Of a stretch of DNA of 64,000 bases, positions 1 to 12,085 are shown piece by piece. Where the stretch lies: positions 1-64,000 of the forward strand of contig SAXG01000096.1 of NCBI GenBank assembly GCA_012932865.1. The letters are read 5' to 3'. Source of the DNA: Amylostereum areolatum (Eukaryota; Basidiomycota; Agaricomycetes; Russulales; Stereaceae). The position numbers and the translations under genes were made by a program. A model generated the notes under the pieces. That model did not search any database. It was not told the origin of the DNA and saw nothing but the letters and a program-made list of their open reading frames with translations. Each line of letters opens with the position of its first letter. Within the stretch, counting starts at the first letter, position 1.

Positions 1-2655
1 AGCTGATCATTTCCAGTTGGACGACGCTCAGGGTAACAAGGAAGTTTACCAACTACAGCTCGATTCGACCGCGGCGAACCATGCGACAGAGCTGCAGAGC
101 CTTCGCGCTCAGCTCGAAACGGAAACGAAGGCGAAGGAAAGCCAACGACAGGAATCGCTGCTAGAGCAAGGCGCTCACCGGGAGGAGATCGAGTCTCTGA
201 ATGTAAAGCATGCGAAAGCAGTACGAGACCTGCAGATCAAAGTAAGCCTATCTCGGCGTCTTTCGCTACGTCCTTGGGCTGATTATGACCAGCTGGACAC
301 CGCGCAGGGCAAGATAGACAGTCAGACAAACGCTCATCGAGCACAGCTCGATTCGACCGTGGCGAACCATGCGACGGAGCTGCAGAGTCTTCGCGCCCAG
401 CTCGAAGAGGAAAGGGCCGAGAGGGAGAATCAAAGACAGAAATTTTTGCGTCAGCAGGATGTTCACCAGGAGGAGTCCAGGTCCTTGAACGCGAAGCATG
501 CGGCGATGGTACGAGACCTTCGGGCGAAAGTAGGCATATCTCGGCATCTGTTGCCACGCCCACAGGCTGATTGTTCCCAGCTGGACACCGCGCAGGGCGA
601 AAGAGACCGCGACCAAGACACTTCCCGAGAACAGCTTGCTTCGGCCGCGGCGAACCACGCGAAGGAGCTCCGGGGTACTCGCAGCGAGGTAGCGTGCCTT
701 CGCTGTGTTCTGCGTTACTTGCGTTGACCATCTGCGCTCAGTTGGAAGCGGAGAAGGAAAGCCAACGACAGGCATCGCTGCTAGAGCAAGACGCTCACCG
801 GGAGGAGGTCATGTCTCTTAACGCAAAGCATGCAGAGAAAGTACGAGACCTGCAGACCAAAGTAAGCATTTTCAGTACATCTTTCGCTGTGTCGATGACT
901 GATCATTTCCAGCTGGACGAAGCCCAGGGTGACAAGGACGCCTACCAAACTCAGTTCAATTCGGCCGCGGCGAACTATGCGAAGGAGCTCCAAGACATTC
1001 GCAGCGAGGTAACGTCTCTTACTTGCGTTCCGTGGTACCTGCGCTGAATATCCGCGCTAAGTCGGTAGCGCAATTGGAAGCGCAAGTCGATCTCTTGATG
1101 AAAACCCATGCGACCGAAGTGCGAGACCTTCGCGACCAAGTTGGTATCTTCGCTACGTCTTTCGCAGAGTCGACGGGCTAACGTTCGCTGACTGTCCACG
1201 CCCAGTGGGAAGCGCAAGCGACCGAACTTCAATGACAGGCGCTGCTTGAGCAACAGGCTCGCCGGGAAGAGGTTGAATCCTTGACGAGAAACCATGCGGC
1301 TGAAGTCCAAGATCTACACAATCAAGTCGGTGTTTTCGTCATATCATCTGATACCTGACTTAGTGGTTATCTCGCAGCTTCAGGTGGGCGGTATTCGAAC
1401 AGACGCTGTATTCGTGATCACGAACCACAGAATGAAATGCAGGCTGTCCAGGAGAAGCTGACTTTATCGGAAAAAGCTTTGAGTGAGAGGAATGCTTCCC
1501 AAGAGGAGGTCCATCGGGAAGAGCTTGAAGCCTCGACTGTGATTCACGAATTGGAAGTGGAAGATCTGCGCGATAAGGTTGCCTTTTTCTTCGCCGTTTC
1601 CGTCCGATCGTTAAACCTGTAAACATGTTGCAGTTACATGCGGCACTAAACCAGAACGAATCTCGACGGGAGGAGCTCAGTCATTACGTGCCCGAGAACT
1701 TGCGTTTTGAGGTACCCATCCCCACTACATAGTAGATGGTACGAGTACTGACTCTTTGTAAGCTGGACGCCGCGTTGAATGAAAAAGAACTTGTCCAAGA
1801 GCAACTCGATTCTCTGAGGGAGAAACACGCGGACGACGTGAAGAGTCTTCGCGATGAGGTAAGTAGGCTGCTCCACTATCCTACAATGCCTAGACTGATC
1901 GTAGGCTGTAGGTGGAAAACACCGTGAGCGAGAAAGTTGCTGCGCGGAAAGAGTTGCGCTCTGCGAAGGAGGTAGTCATTCGTCTGGGGTCAATCATCGA
2001 GGAACGCGAGGCAAGCGTGGCAGAAGTGTCAAATAAAGTCGTGGACGCCGAAAACGAACTTTATACCCTTAACGAGGACTACAAAACTCTCAAGAGTACT
2101 CATAACGATCTTGTGCAAAACTCAAAAGGTCTTCATGCCTTGATCCACGAGTTGCGCAACCAGCTGGAAAACAACCAAGACACTGGCACGAAGGCCTTAC
2201 ATCAAACTCAAGAACTCCTGAAGAGCAAGGAAGACGAGGTTGAAAAGCTTAGTGCACAGGTCGCTCAACTGCAGGAGGAGATTCTCAAGAAAGACCGACT
2301 ACTGGAGGATAGAAATGTACGTCCCTTCGAGATCGTCCTGTGCGTTAATCTGATGTTAATAATGCAGAACGTCCCGCAAGAAAACATCCTGTCACAACCC
2401 CCAGAGGGTGGCCCCTCTGATCCTCCTCCAACCCAAGTCCCGAAGAAGCGGAAGATTGGCCCACCTAGGACTCGGAAAATTGCCACGGGATCGACGACCC
2501 AAACTTCCACCGCTAAGTCGACGCGCCAGTCCAGTCCTTCAACGAGCGCACCGCCAGCGGGGCCGCAAGTAACACAGCGGGTAACGCGGGCAGCTCTACG
2601 GAGTCAAGGAGGACCTCGCACCACCCCCTCAGGCGGTCCCTCTACGACTAGGTAA
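1..2655 (+). CDS. Repetitive coiled-coil protein, 3' part (5' end outside window)
   Basis: A coiled-coil protein of unknown function; the first exons lie upstream of the window. Exons start at 17, 293, 581, 742, 913 and 1062. Introns at 242-292, 530-580 and 862-912 are each 51 nt; those at 689-741 and 1009-1061 are each 53 nt. The exons repeat a unit of about 75-80 residues carrying motifs such as ANHATELQSLRAQLE and REE..SLN.KHA..VRDL, the heptad-like Leu, Glu and Lys pattern of a long coiled coil. A TGA at 1233 is avoided only if an acceptor at 1238 is used. The last exons (from about 1765 to 2655, with a 51-nt intron at 2317-2367) continue the coiled coil and end in a Ser/Thr/Pro-rich tail with a basic KKRKIGPPRTRK stretch that could be a nuclear signal. 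Exon limits between 1325 and 1765 are uncertain. The fold is clear; the role is not. Confidence 0.7.
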
Positions 2656-3845
2656 GAACATATTGGGACGTGTTTGGGGAGACGTGTCATAATCGACATG
2701 TATATTTTGATACACACAAATGATAGTATTGTCCGAGATCATGTTGCGAGCTCGATGGGCCCGAGGTTTCGCCAAGTTTATCTAAGTAAACCCCCGCACG
2801 ACAGAGCGCACGCGCCAGTAAGATCGAACAGAACACGATTGCAGCCTCGCCTTCTGCGTTGTCTCTCCTCTTCCCCATCTTGACCATACGTCAGCACGGC
2901 CTTCCCCATATCCTGCCATTTGCGCCTCCTCGCCTCGTCGAATTCAGGTGCAATATCCTGCTGATGTTGCGCGCGCGTCTGGCGGTGGAGGCTGGGTAAA
3001 AGGTAAACTGATACGTTGTCGGTAATCGTGAAGAGCAGTGAGTGGTGACAGCGGTTGGAAGAGCGCGGTGCGCGATAGAGAGCTGTGGGAGAGGTGCAGG
3101 CTCGTCGAACTGGTGATCTAGATCGAGGCGCTCGAGGAGAGAGAAGCCTACGCAATACAGGTCAGATATACGAGGTAATTCAGGACATGAATATTGGGCA
3201 TGCCTTTGTCTTTAAGAAGTGGAAGTAAAAATGAAAGTAAAAATGAAAGTGTGCGCAGAAGGGGGAACGAGAAAAAAGAACGCGTAGGTGGGACCGGGAA
3301 AGCATAACGAAACCCACGCACGACGAAGAAGTTGAAGGTTTGTGTTCGTTATGGGGGCTACGGTGTCGACAATAAATCCAACGGCTGGAAAGCTACCGAG
3401 TCCGCGCCGCGAGCTTGAGGTGGTTTGAGGAGTGCCGGGAAACGACTGTAGGGCGCTGAAGTACGAGGACGAAGGCGTTTTTATGAGACAGGGCAATACG
3501 CGTCCTCCGCTGCCCGCATTCTGTTATCGTGGGAAAATGAGATCCTGTATGAGCTCACGACCAAGGAGACGACAGCAAACACATACCCATATAGCCGCAT
3601 CCAGCCACGTTCAGGAAAAATAGAGGTCGAAAGGTCTGTCATGGATGCGACGATGAAGTCGACAGTCGGATGCATCAAGAGACAAGAGACGAGAAGAGAG
3701 ATGGCCGTCGAATCAGTCGATGGACGCGGCCGCATCTTAGTAAGTCGTCCCTGGGATGTCGCGGTACTTCAATCCAGAGTTGTGGGCAGGAAATCACTCT
3801 GAAGTCTGATTTACGCTCTCTTTCTTTCCGGTGACTAGTCTTGCC
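2656..3845. other. Intergenic, no supported gene
   Basis: Open frames on both strands are short and lack recognisable domains. A minus-strand frame at 2778-3155 has an Arg- and Glu-rich stretch but no family I know. A small direct repeat of an A-rich 12-mer sits at about 3224-3250. Confidence 0.5.
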
Positions 3846-6800
3846 ATGGCTACTCCTGTCGACGCCTTTGGCGATCTCTGCGACACGAGACCCCTACGTA
3901 TGCCGCCTCCAACCGCTACTAATTTCAGCTCGAAAGCCCTTCTGATCAGCGATTTCTCATTTTAGATCCTACACCTCATCGCTTTTTCTCGTTACAACAC
4001 CTCAACGAATGGCTTTCGGGCACAGGTCCCGCCTATTCCCCCATGAATGTTCTCCTTATCCATCCCAACGGGTCGCTTATCACTCCGGTCTTCCGTCGTG
4101 ACCCTTGCGTCAGAGGTCTCTGGGTCTCCGTTGGATTTCCCGAACCAATTCCTCACGCTCGCCCATACTTTCATCCCAAACCACGGAGCTCCATGAACTT
4201 GCAGTACCAAAATCAAACGACAAGTCTGACGGAGGGCGCTGCGCATCACGATTGGTTGCAACCTTCCTGTTACGAGAGGGCAAGGTTCTGGGCGCCTTAC
4301 ATACCTCGTGCAGAAGGACCTCAGCGGGACGCATGGCTGTATGATCGGGGAAAGGATGCGAAGTACATCTCTGGCGACAGTTTGTCTCGCTTCCTCAGGC
4401 CGGACGACGCCTGCTCCATCGATCAGCTTATGAGACAAGTCGAAGACGTTGGACTCTTGCTCCAACATACAGTGGGCCTACAATTCAACCCCATTCCCCG
4501 CCGTCGACTCTCTACACTTTCCCCCTTTGCTACGTATGACAAATGGATTGCCATCCTGAGGGATGCGCGTCGGGGCATTCTGGATTGGATGGGATACATC
4601 AACGTCATAATTCACCACATAGGATCTGACTGGAGATCCGTCCCCGTCGACGGACGCGTGTGGCCTCGCCAGGATGCACCTTGGATTCAGTTTATAGAGT
4701 GCTGGGGGATTCACCGCGCTCCGATGATCGGCGCCTTCATCGACCTCCACGAACCTCCACGACGCATACCCCCTGTGCAGGAATGGATCCTTCACGGCGT
4801 GCCGTTTTGTTATACGTGGACCCCAGGCGACGAAGGGAATACGGAAATCAGTGCGCTTAACCCGTCCCTCTATCCTTCATTCGACCTAGACGAGGAGGGG
4901 GCCTGTCAACTCCCAGCCACTTGCACGTCGTCCTCCCCACTCGTCCCACGGCAACGTCATGAGAACAACTCATTCATGCGAAGTGATCGTTTTTGGCCTC
5001 ATGCATCTCCGTCCCCAAGCAACCCTTACATCAATGCTGGACGGGGCGGCCAGCGAGAGGTCAGGCGCTACCTCGAGGAGGACAGATGGCGGTTTAGGGG
5101 GTCTCAAAGGTCGCAAGGTTCCTCCATGCCTTATCCGTTACACCCTCGAATCCTGGACCGGCACGCTGTGGATTGCGGCGGGAAATCACACATCGGGCAT
5201 ATGTCCAGAGATGGCGGCGCTACGCCCCTTAGAGCCCCCAAGGGGAGCCGCGCGCCTGGTATGTACGGCGGTTTCTCTACCGCTTAAGACTTGCATTGAA
5301 ACCAGATCTCCTTACGTTTAGGATGCATGCGAGCACGAAGCCAGCATTCGACAGCCCGCCACGAAGGGGTCCCTGGGGAAGAGATGCAAAAAGGCCACCG
5401 TTATTCAGAGATCGATGGACCCGGCGGCATGTGCTCCAATAGCGGGTCTGACAGGCCACTCCGTCTCCCTGAGCAACACGACGACAGCTACGAACGGGGA
5501 GGGCTGCTCAGCGTCATGGAACGCCCGGCTTGCAATCCGCCCGCACACCCTAGCTCGTGGCTTGATGAAGGTGCTGCGAGTCTGAGCGGTTATGATGAAG
5601 AATCTATCGCCACCGCACCTTTGCGTGCGCGTTCGCATCTATCCCACGGCGACGACGAGGCCAAGGGGGAAGGGTTGGCTGCCGTTTTGGTACGCGAACC
5701 ACCCACGCACTCCAGCGCGTCCAGCGAAGACGCTGTGAGTTTGTGGGACTCGGACGAAGAACCTCCCTTCGTCTCCACGCCCCCCAGCAATGCAAGGGGG
5801 GGAGGGTGTACGAGCCCCGATGAATCCGCCAGTATCGAGGACGGGTCCATGACCATCACGGTTCCAAGCGGTTCTGCGGTCGGCGACCCTCAACTGGTAC
5901 AAAAGAACTTGTTGGAGCCACACGTCGAGATGAAGGGACCTCGCCTTGAAGGAGGAAGCGCGAATGCCCCTACTACTTTTTCACCAGACACGCTTGACGC
6001 GCCACTCTCTGGGCGCTCAGACCGCTCATCTTCACCGACGGAAAGGATCGGTTTACCACAGTTTACGACCGCCGCCAACGCCACTGAGTCCTCCCCCGAA
6101 GATGACTCCTGCCCGCCTGGATATGCAGCGCTCCTGAATCCCATTTGCCCCCTCCTTCCTCCCGAGCTACAATGCCTAGACACTTCTAAGCCCTACCGTG
6201 TCGAAGTCGTGGAATCGACCACCCCTCCTTCACAAGGTCTCCTCCTCCTCCCCTACCGAAGCAGTGTCCGTGTTTTGGCATTGCAGGACCGCTCTGGGAG
6301 TCAGCCCTCGTCAGCCGCCGTAGCGGCTTGGTTTCTTGGTCGCGGGTGCCCATTCAGATGGCTCGTACCGGCGCAGCGCCAGGACAAGCACAACGGGGCT
6401 CCGAATGTCAGCCACTCGCGGATTCTCGGTGATTCTTTTGATTGCTACCGTCGACATGTGGTAGACATCCTGACGCACCCCGGCTCCCGAAGCCTTCTGT
6501 GGCGAGGCGGTCTAGCCTGGCGGTTGGCTATTGAATTTGGTCTCCCTGCTCATCGGGGACTGGAGCCTCCGTCAGGTGTATGCGTGTCGGCCGTTTACGA
6601 GAATACTACGAGCCAACAAATCATGACTTCCGAGACTTTAGCGCAGTCCGAGGTCGATGCTATCCTGGGCGTCGAAGGTGATTGTGCTTTATGGCCCACT
6701 TTCGACGAGTGGGAGGCTAGTGCTATCTGGATCGGGGAGTGGGATTACATCGCGGAGTACGAATTCATGCGTCGCCTACGCTCCATCGCCGCCAAGGGTG

Positions 6801-7030
6801 TTCAAGCCAGTCGCTTCACGCGTCGCAGTTGGCCTCGCCGGCTTGAACACAAGATGGTTTCCCGGAAGATTCGTGACAAGAGGGAGGCTATAGGTGGCGA
6901 AAGATACGTTCGTGGTATTGTTCATGAACGGAATGACGACGGCTTGGTGGAAGAACTGCGGCAGCTCAAGATAGGGACGAGCGAGCATATCGGCGTGGGG
7001 CAGGCGGGGAATGCTGATCGGACGGGGTGA
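3846..7030 (+). CDS. Large hypothetical protein (about 1017 aa)
   Basis: Three exons: 3846-3897, 3966-5258 and 5322-7030, with introns of 68 and 63 nt; the phases close to 1017 codons plus stop. I do not recognise a named domain. The N-terminal third is Trp-, Pro- and Arg-rich and looks globular (IIHHIGSDWRSVPVDGRVW and similar). The middle, about residues 290-700, is low-complexity and rich in Ser, Asp, Glu and Pro, so probably disordered. The C-terminal 250 residues look folded again (SLLWRGGLAWRLAIEFGLP, WPTFDEWEASAIWIGEWDY) and end with basic helices. There is no signal peptide or membrane segment. The globular-disordered-globular layout resembles lineage-specific hypothetical proteins of mushrooms; that comparison is inference. 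The start ATG is in a GCCATGGC context. Confidence 0.7.
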
Positions 7031-8639
7031 AATTCAGACAATAAATGTGTCAAGGACAAACTGCACGCTATATTACGGTTACGATAGCGAGGAAGGTCAA
7101 ACGTCGAACTTTCGAATTGTTGTTTACTGCAACTCGTGGGAATGACGCAATTCTGGCGGCTCCGCCTTTTCTCCTCATGCTTCGCCTCCATCCACTCCAT
7201 CACTACCATATCCTCGCTACGATCCACACCGCACGCTTTCGCCATCATCGTCATCTGTACCATTGTCCCACACCATTTACGGACTCCTGTCATTTCTCAA
7301 TTCTCCGTCAAACCCAACGATAGGATCGCCGGATCAGCGCAGCTCAAGCTTCAAGCTTCAGTCGCGACGTACCTCGGGAGACAAAGACGGCGGCCTCAAG
7401 GCTAACAGCAGAGCTGACAACGACAGAATCTCTGAGGTGCCGGATCCCTCGCGGTGCGTACTCGTCGTCACAATCCACAAGTTGCGAAGACTCAAGCGTA
7501 GGGGGGTTTTAGTAAAGAGGATATGGAAGCAGCAAAGCTCAGGATTAGTAGATGCTGTACGTGCATCCTACTCTTTGATTTCCTCCCCTCGCTGATGCCT
7601 TTCTCAGCTACCATCAGCGACCGTGTACACAATGAAATGATTATTTACGGTGCGTTTCGCTCGTAGTCAGTCGGGTTCGGATGAAGTATACGCCATCCAG
7701 ACCCATCCCCACACAATTCCTTGCTGGAGCGTTCGTATATGGATGTTCTTGCTCTCAGGGATGATGGCTGATTCAAGGAGTCGATCAAGTCGCCTTTTGC
7801 TTTATTTCCGGTATGACGGTGTGTTCTATGTCTCGCGCCTTACACACTCATAGGGTTTTGGGGTGCTGCCTTCCTATGACGCACTAAGCTTTGACGCGAA
7901 TGAGGCCGGCGACATGAACGATGGATAAGCCAGCTTCCTAGTGATATTCAGCGGGCGAGCGACGGTGGGTCTATGCGCTCAGCGGTGGTCCCTCCATGTT
8001 TTCAAACTCCTCCTATCACTCACCACGATCGCAGCTCTGTAGGACGCGCCGCAAGCATTCAACCTCGATCGCCCCGATGGGAGGGTGTCGTATCATTCGA
8101 ACGAAAACCAAGACCGTGTACGACTGGACAAAGCCCTCTCCGTAATTGACCGCGTATCCAATTGACCTGCGCCAGTATGATTGCTGGTTCTGACGGTGCG
8201 TTGTATTTGCCAATCTGTGCTAGACTGTTTTTTACTTCTTACAAGACTAACCCAACCTCCGCCGCTTGGTACGGATTGTCCAGAGCGTCTTTCCCAGGGC
8301 CTGGGTGTTGAACGTGCTGACTTTTGTATTGGTCTGGCAGGCACTTTATATGCGTCGATTCAAGACGGCGCTGCCCCTCAGACGCTGGAGTGGGACATTT
8401 GGGAGGGAGACAGCAGAGGGACGCGCGGTAGGACAGCTTGTTCAGCAGAGAGAACGCGTCAGTTTGTACAGTACACGATCATCACTACAACCCGAGCCTC
8501 GTCATCGCTCGAGGCTCTTCCTCATTCGTCCTCGAGGTCTTCACTAGCAGACGCCTTGGGCGTGTCCAACCCTCGTAGCTCAGAACGTGGTTTCCGCATG
8601 TCAAGAGGCCTCGCGACTGCGATGATAAAGACGGCATCG
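7031..8639. other. Intergenic, no supported gene
   Basis: Only short, composition-driven frames on either strand. A (GCTT)CAAGCTTCAAGC motif at about 7344-7364 recurs near 11330 and 31710. Confidence 0.45.
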
Positions 8640-8735
8640 CCTGTTCCTTTTTCTTTCCCTCCTCCCAATCCCTTCTCCCTTCCTTCCCCATCCCTTCTCC
8701 CTTCCTTCCCCTTGCACTTCCGCCCACACTCCCCA
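8640..8735 (+). promoter_or_regulatory. Pyrimidine-rich promoter tract of the WD40 gene
   Basis: An almost pure C/T stretch containing a duplicated CCCTTCTCCCTTCCTTCCCC block ends a few bases before the ATG at 8742. CT-rich tracts just upstream of the start are common in fungal promoters; no TATA box is seen here. Confidence 0.5.
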
Positions 8736-8741
8736 AAACCC

Positions 8742-10723
8742 ATGGGAAAATATCATCTGAAGCAAGTGGTCTGGGGCCACCTGGATTCTGTCAACGTAGT
8801 GGCCATCTCTCCGGATGGCGCGTACTGTGTAAGCGGGGGTGAAGACGGTCTTATACGAGTATTCTCGGGCGATTTATCGAAGGAAATCCGACGGTGGGAG
8901 GGCGTGTCCCCTATTACTGCTCTTTCTTGGAGTGATAGGTTCAAAAACACTTTCCTCGCCGGCGATCTATCCGGCGACGTGCATACCATTCGCTTAGGAC
9001 TTATGGAGGCAGGTCTTGTCTTCGAGTGCGGTTCTCCAAACTGATTCATAAACATCAATCCTAGAGTCTGGACTACGTCGTCATGGAGCATGTCGCAGAC
9101 GGTGAGGTATATGGGATCGCACAGCGCGGTACCAACCTCGCGATTGCCTGCCGAAGGTCTGTGTTTGTGTTTCAGCACGGGAGTATCTGTAGGTATGATC
9201 CTTTCGAAAAGCATTTCATACTGATTGATGATGTAGCGACTTGGACACACCGACTAGAACTATCCGCACCGCCGCTTCCTTTCCCTGAGCTGGTCGACGA
9301 TGCACGTGATTATGATACTTGGCCATGCGACTTGGCGTTCGTCGAGGATGAGTTGGTGGTTGCCTACGTGGGGTGTGGTATCGTGTAAGAGATCTAGACG
9401 TCTTGCATTGGTGCTCGGACTGACTTCAGAGCTAGAGGATGGAGTATACGCTCGCAGAATCAAGAGCACGACATCGTTTGGAGGATCAACCCAAGGTCCC
9501 GTTGCACGTACGCCGTTCGCTTGGGTTGATTTGTCCTATGATATATCTAAACCTATCTTAGGGGGGGATTTTCCATTTCTCCAGATGCCACGATGGTCGT
9601 AGTCACGAACCTGTACGACGGCCTCGACTGGTTCTCCGTACCACGTTCAAAGTACGGGCAATCGCAACACGCCCGCAATTCTGCGCTCTCCATGGGCAAG
9701 GATAACGTAAGGATTCCGGTCAAGCACATCCAGGACGGATCTGCGGTTCTCGTTGGTTCTGCAATAGGTGCCGTCCGCTTGTTCGATGCCGATAGCGGGA
9801 GGACCCAGCAAACCCTTGATCATGGCGGTAAGCCCTGCGCCTGCTCTTGTTATAGACTTCCCTGACCAGGATTGTAGGGTCTCAAAAGATCCAAGCCTTA
9901 GTGAGCGCGCCCATTGTCCTTTTAGACGTTTTTTGACCGTCGGTTCAGGCCTATGTCAAAATCAAGGGCAAATGTGAGAGAATCGTAACCGGCGCCTCCG
10001 AAGGAGGATCTAAGAGCGCCATCCGACTTTGGGTCGCTGAAGACGATTCGCCTGGCGTGTTTCGCAGGATGGTAACTATGGTCCAAGACCGGTTTACCTG
10101 CAATGCGCTGGCGGGCTACCTAGGGTATATTGTAAGTCGTGAACCCTTTCGGTCTCCGCCAATGACCAAAGGTTCCAACAGGTGATTTTCTCCGCCGCTG
10201 TCGCCTTTTTGGCTATGGCTTTGGCATGGGCGTTTCCTAACCATTCGCCCCTTCGTTCGCCGTGGTCTGAGAGGCCGGCGCGCTTACCGGTGCGCCAAGT
10301 CGTCCCACCCGTTCTCGACTTCGATTTTTCCCGGGAGCCGAAAGTACACTACACCGACGCTGTGTCAGCGTCGCAGTTCGACATGCCTATTCGTACAGTA
10401 ACAGTGACGACGCGTCAACCCGCGGTCTACTCGGCAATGACCATCACGGAGACGGAGACGTACTTCGCCCCCCCCATTCAGACTCCGAGAGAGGTTCTTA
10501 AGGTAAGTCGCTCGTTTTGATGTCTTTCTCTACCTGACCCAGGAATCAGTCTATCGCAAGTCTGCAAGGCTTCGGCGGAGATCACGACGCGCGCGCGCAT
10601 GTACAGCAGGATACGCCAGACCCGAACGTTAGGCAGGATCCAGTTCGTGAACATGATGAAGGGGATGTGCCGGCTGTCGTGGGACGCCGTGGAGATCCAC
10701 AGAAGGGTTTGGTTATCCAGTGA
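8742..10723 (+). CDS. WD40-repeat protein with C-terminal membrane segment (532 aa)
   Basis: Nine exons: 8742-9025, 9067-9188, 9237-9384, 9430-9507, 9562-9827, 9878-9900, 9949-10131, 10182-10502 and 10550-10723. They sum to 533 codons including the stop. The N-terminal 360 residues show beta-propeller repeats: a first blade with GHLDSVNVVAISPDGAYCVS followed by GEDGLIRVF, a second with GVSPITALSWSD, and later ISPDATMVVVTNLYDG and GSAIGAVRLFDADSGR. A hydrophobic helix at about residues 369-387 (VIFSAAVAFLAMALAWAF) follows, then a Pro/Thr-rich tail. Family knowledge: propellers of this kind are interaction scaffolds. The single membrane helix suggests tethering to a membrane with the propeller on one side. 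Partner unknown. Exon 6 is only 23 nt. The last codons and 3' flank are duplicated at 14290-14540. Confidence 0.75.
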
Positions 10724-10945
10724 CGGATGCACGTCGAGGTGCTAATCATGACATGCGACGCGGACCACACAGGCCGTGGCTCTAAGAGATGTATTGTGGT
10801 GGCCAAAGATGTAAGATTTTATTCATAGGCAATGGGGTACATGACAACAGACGGCGTCGATTATACACGATTAAAATATACCTCCCGGTTTAAAGGCGCA
10901 GATTCATAATGAGAGCCAGGTTCTGCTAAAGCTCGAGGGAACGGT
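10690..10945 (+). repeat. Dispersed repeat, copy 1 (end of WD40 gene plus 3' flank)
   Basis: Aligns by eye with 14290-14540. Shared landmarks are GGGTTTGG(T/C)TATCCAGTGACGG at the stop codon, the block TTCATAGGCAATGGGGTACA at about 10825, and the following ATACACGAT..AAAATATACCTCC. The copies differ at scattered bases and by small indels, so this is an old duplication. Confidence 0.75.
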
Positions 10946-11705
10946 GGTGTGAAGTTTGGATGGGGAATCCGTCGACTGACGACGTACGAAATTGGTCTCA
11001 AAGGAGCAAGAATAGGACGTACTGTAGTCATCATTACATGAGATGTAGGTAGACCGTGACGGGGCGTGTGGCTTGTGGCGAATATTGCGAAGGGCGAGGC
11101 GTGTAGTTACTATCCACTACGAGGGCCGCATGCAAAAGTCGGCGTGGTCGGTTGGGCTCAGTATCGTCATCGAAGGGATTGAAGGAGGCGATGGATGTTC
11201 AAGGGAAAGACGTTCTGCATGGACCCGAATGTCGAGGCGGCTCATGGGAGTCGCGCGTGAGAAAGATAGAAAGAGTCATACAAGTGTGCTCGGTCTACCG
11301 TCGTCCAAGCAGTCTTCAGCTTCACCGGCGGCGTTCAGCTTCAAGCTTCATTACATCTTCGTCTTTACCTGCGTCTTCATTAGCTCCAACGAATTCTTGA
11401 TCGACCGGACTCACGGCGATACCGACTCAGCTTTCCATCCGTTTTGCAACCGTGACCTAGGCTATCCTCCAACTCCCAAGCCTTCCTTCTACGCAATCAT
11501 CACTCCCAAGGTCGGGTCGAACTCGTATCCTCAGAAGGGTCCGATTCACGAAACCTCTTCAAGTCACAAACGTGTGGACGTTGACGAGCACGGCAGGGAC
11601 GCGTCGAGGTCCGACCAAAGAGGGGTCACACGTACGCCTCTCTGTATTCTGTGCTGCTCTTCTCTCACTAGTGTTGTTTTCAGGTAGGATCAGAGATTTT
11701 GTAGT
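10946..11705. other. Intergenic, no intact gene; part is a dispersed repeat
   Basis: A plus-strand open frame at 11073-11687 has no recognisable domain. From 11540 onward the sequence is the dispersed repeat described in the next entry. Confidence 0.45.
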
Positions 11706-12085
11706 ATGATGATCAATACATGCGAAGATTCCCTTTGCGATGCGTTCTTGGAACGGTATTGGGACGGATGTAGAGCCTGGATTGCCTGGATTGACCCTTC
11801 GTGGGCAGCGGTCGCAAGCGTCGTCTCTGGCGCCGTGGCTCTGTTCCTAGCAATCGTAGGCGCGAAACGTATGATGTTCAACGTGTCTACTCTTTCACCC
11901 CCGTCTGCGTTCAGATGGATCTATCGCAACTTTTGACCATCTAACCACCCCCAGGCACGCTTCCGTTTGACAATCCCCCGCACTCACAGCCAAGCGTTCT
12001 ACCCAGGTACGTGGTCCCCATTGCCGGAGGTCTATGTGCCCTCAACAACGCATCTTCTCCAGCTCTACAACGACAACCGCGCGTT
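11540..12085 (+). repeat. Dispersed duplication, copy 1 (partner at 18423)
   Basis: Shares long near-identical blocks with 18423-18915: the block GACCAAAGAGGGGTCACACG at 11615, TGTAGTA..ATCAATA at about 11700, and AAGCGTTCTACCCAGGTACG at about 11990. Indels and substitutions are scattered through both copies. The blocks include apparent splice sites, which suggests copies of one gene family locus and not simple repeats. Confidence 0.75.

Noticed and set aside
1206..1238. In-frame TGA at 1233 as proof that the coiled-coil gene is dead
   Set aside because: Using the acceptor ..TGACAG at 1238 keeps phase and removes the stop, so the evidence is not decisive.
8181..8741. Open frame running into the WD40 gene from upstream
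   Set aside because: It crosses the pyrimidine-rich promoter tract; propeller homology begins at the ATG at 8742.
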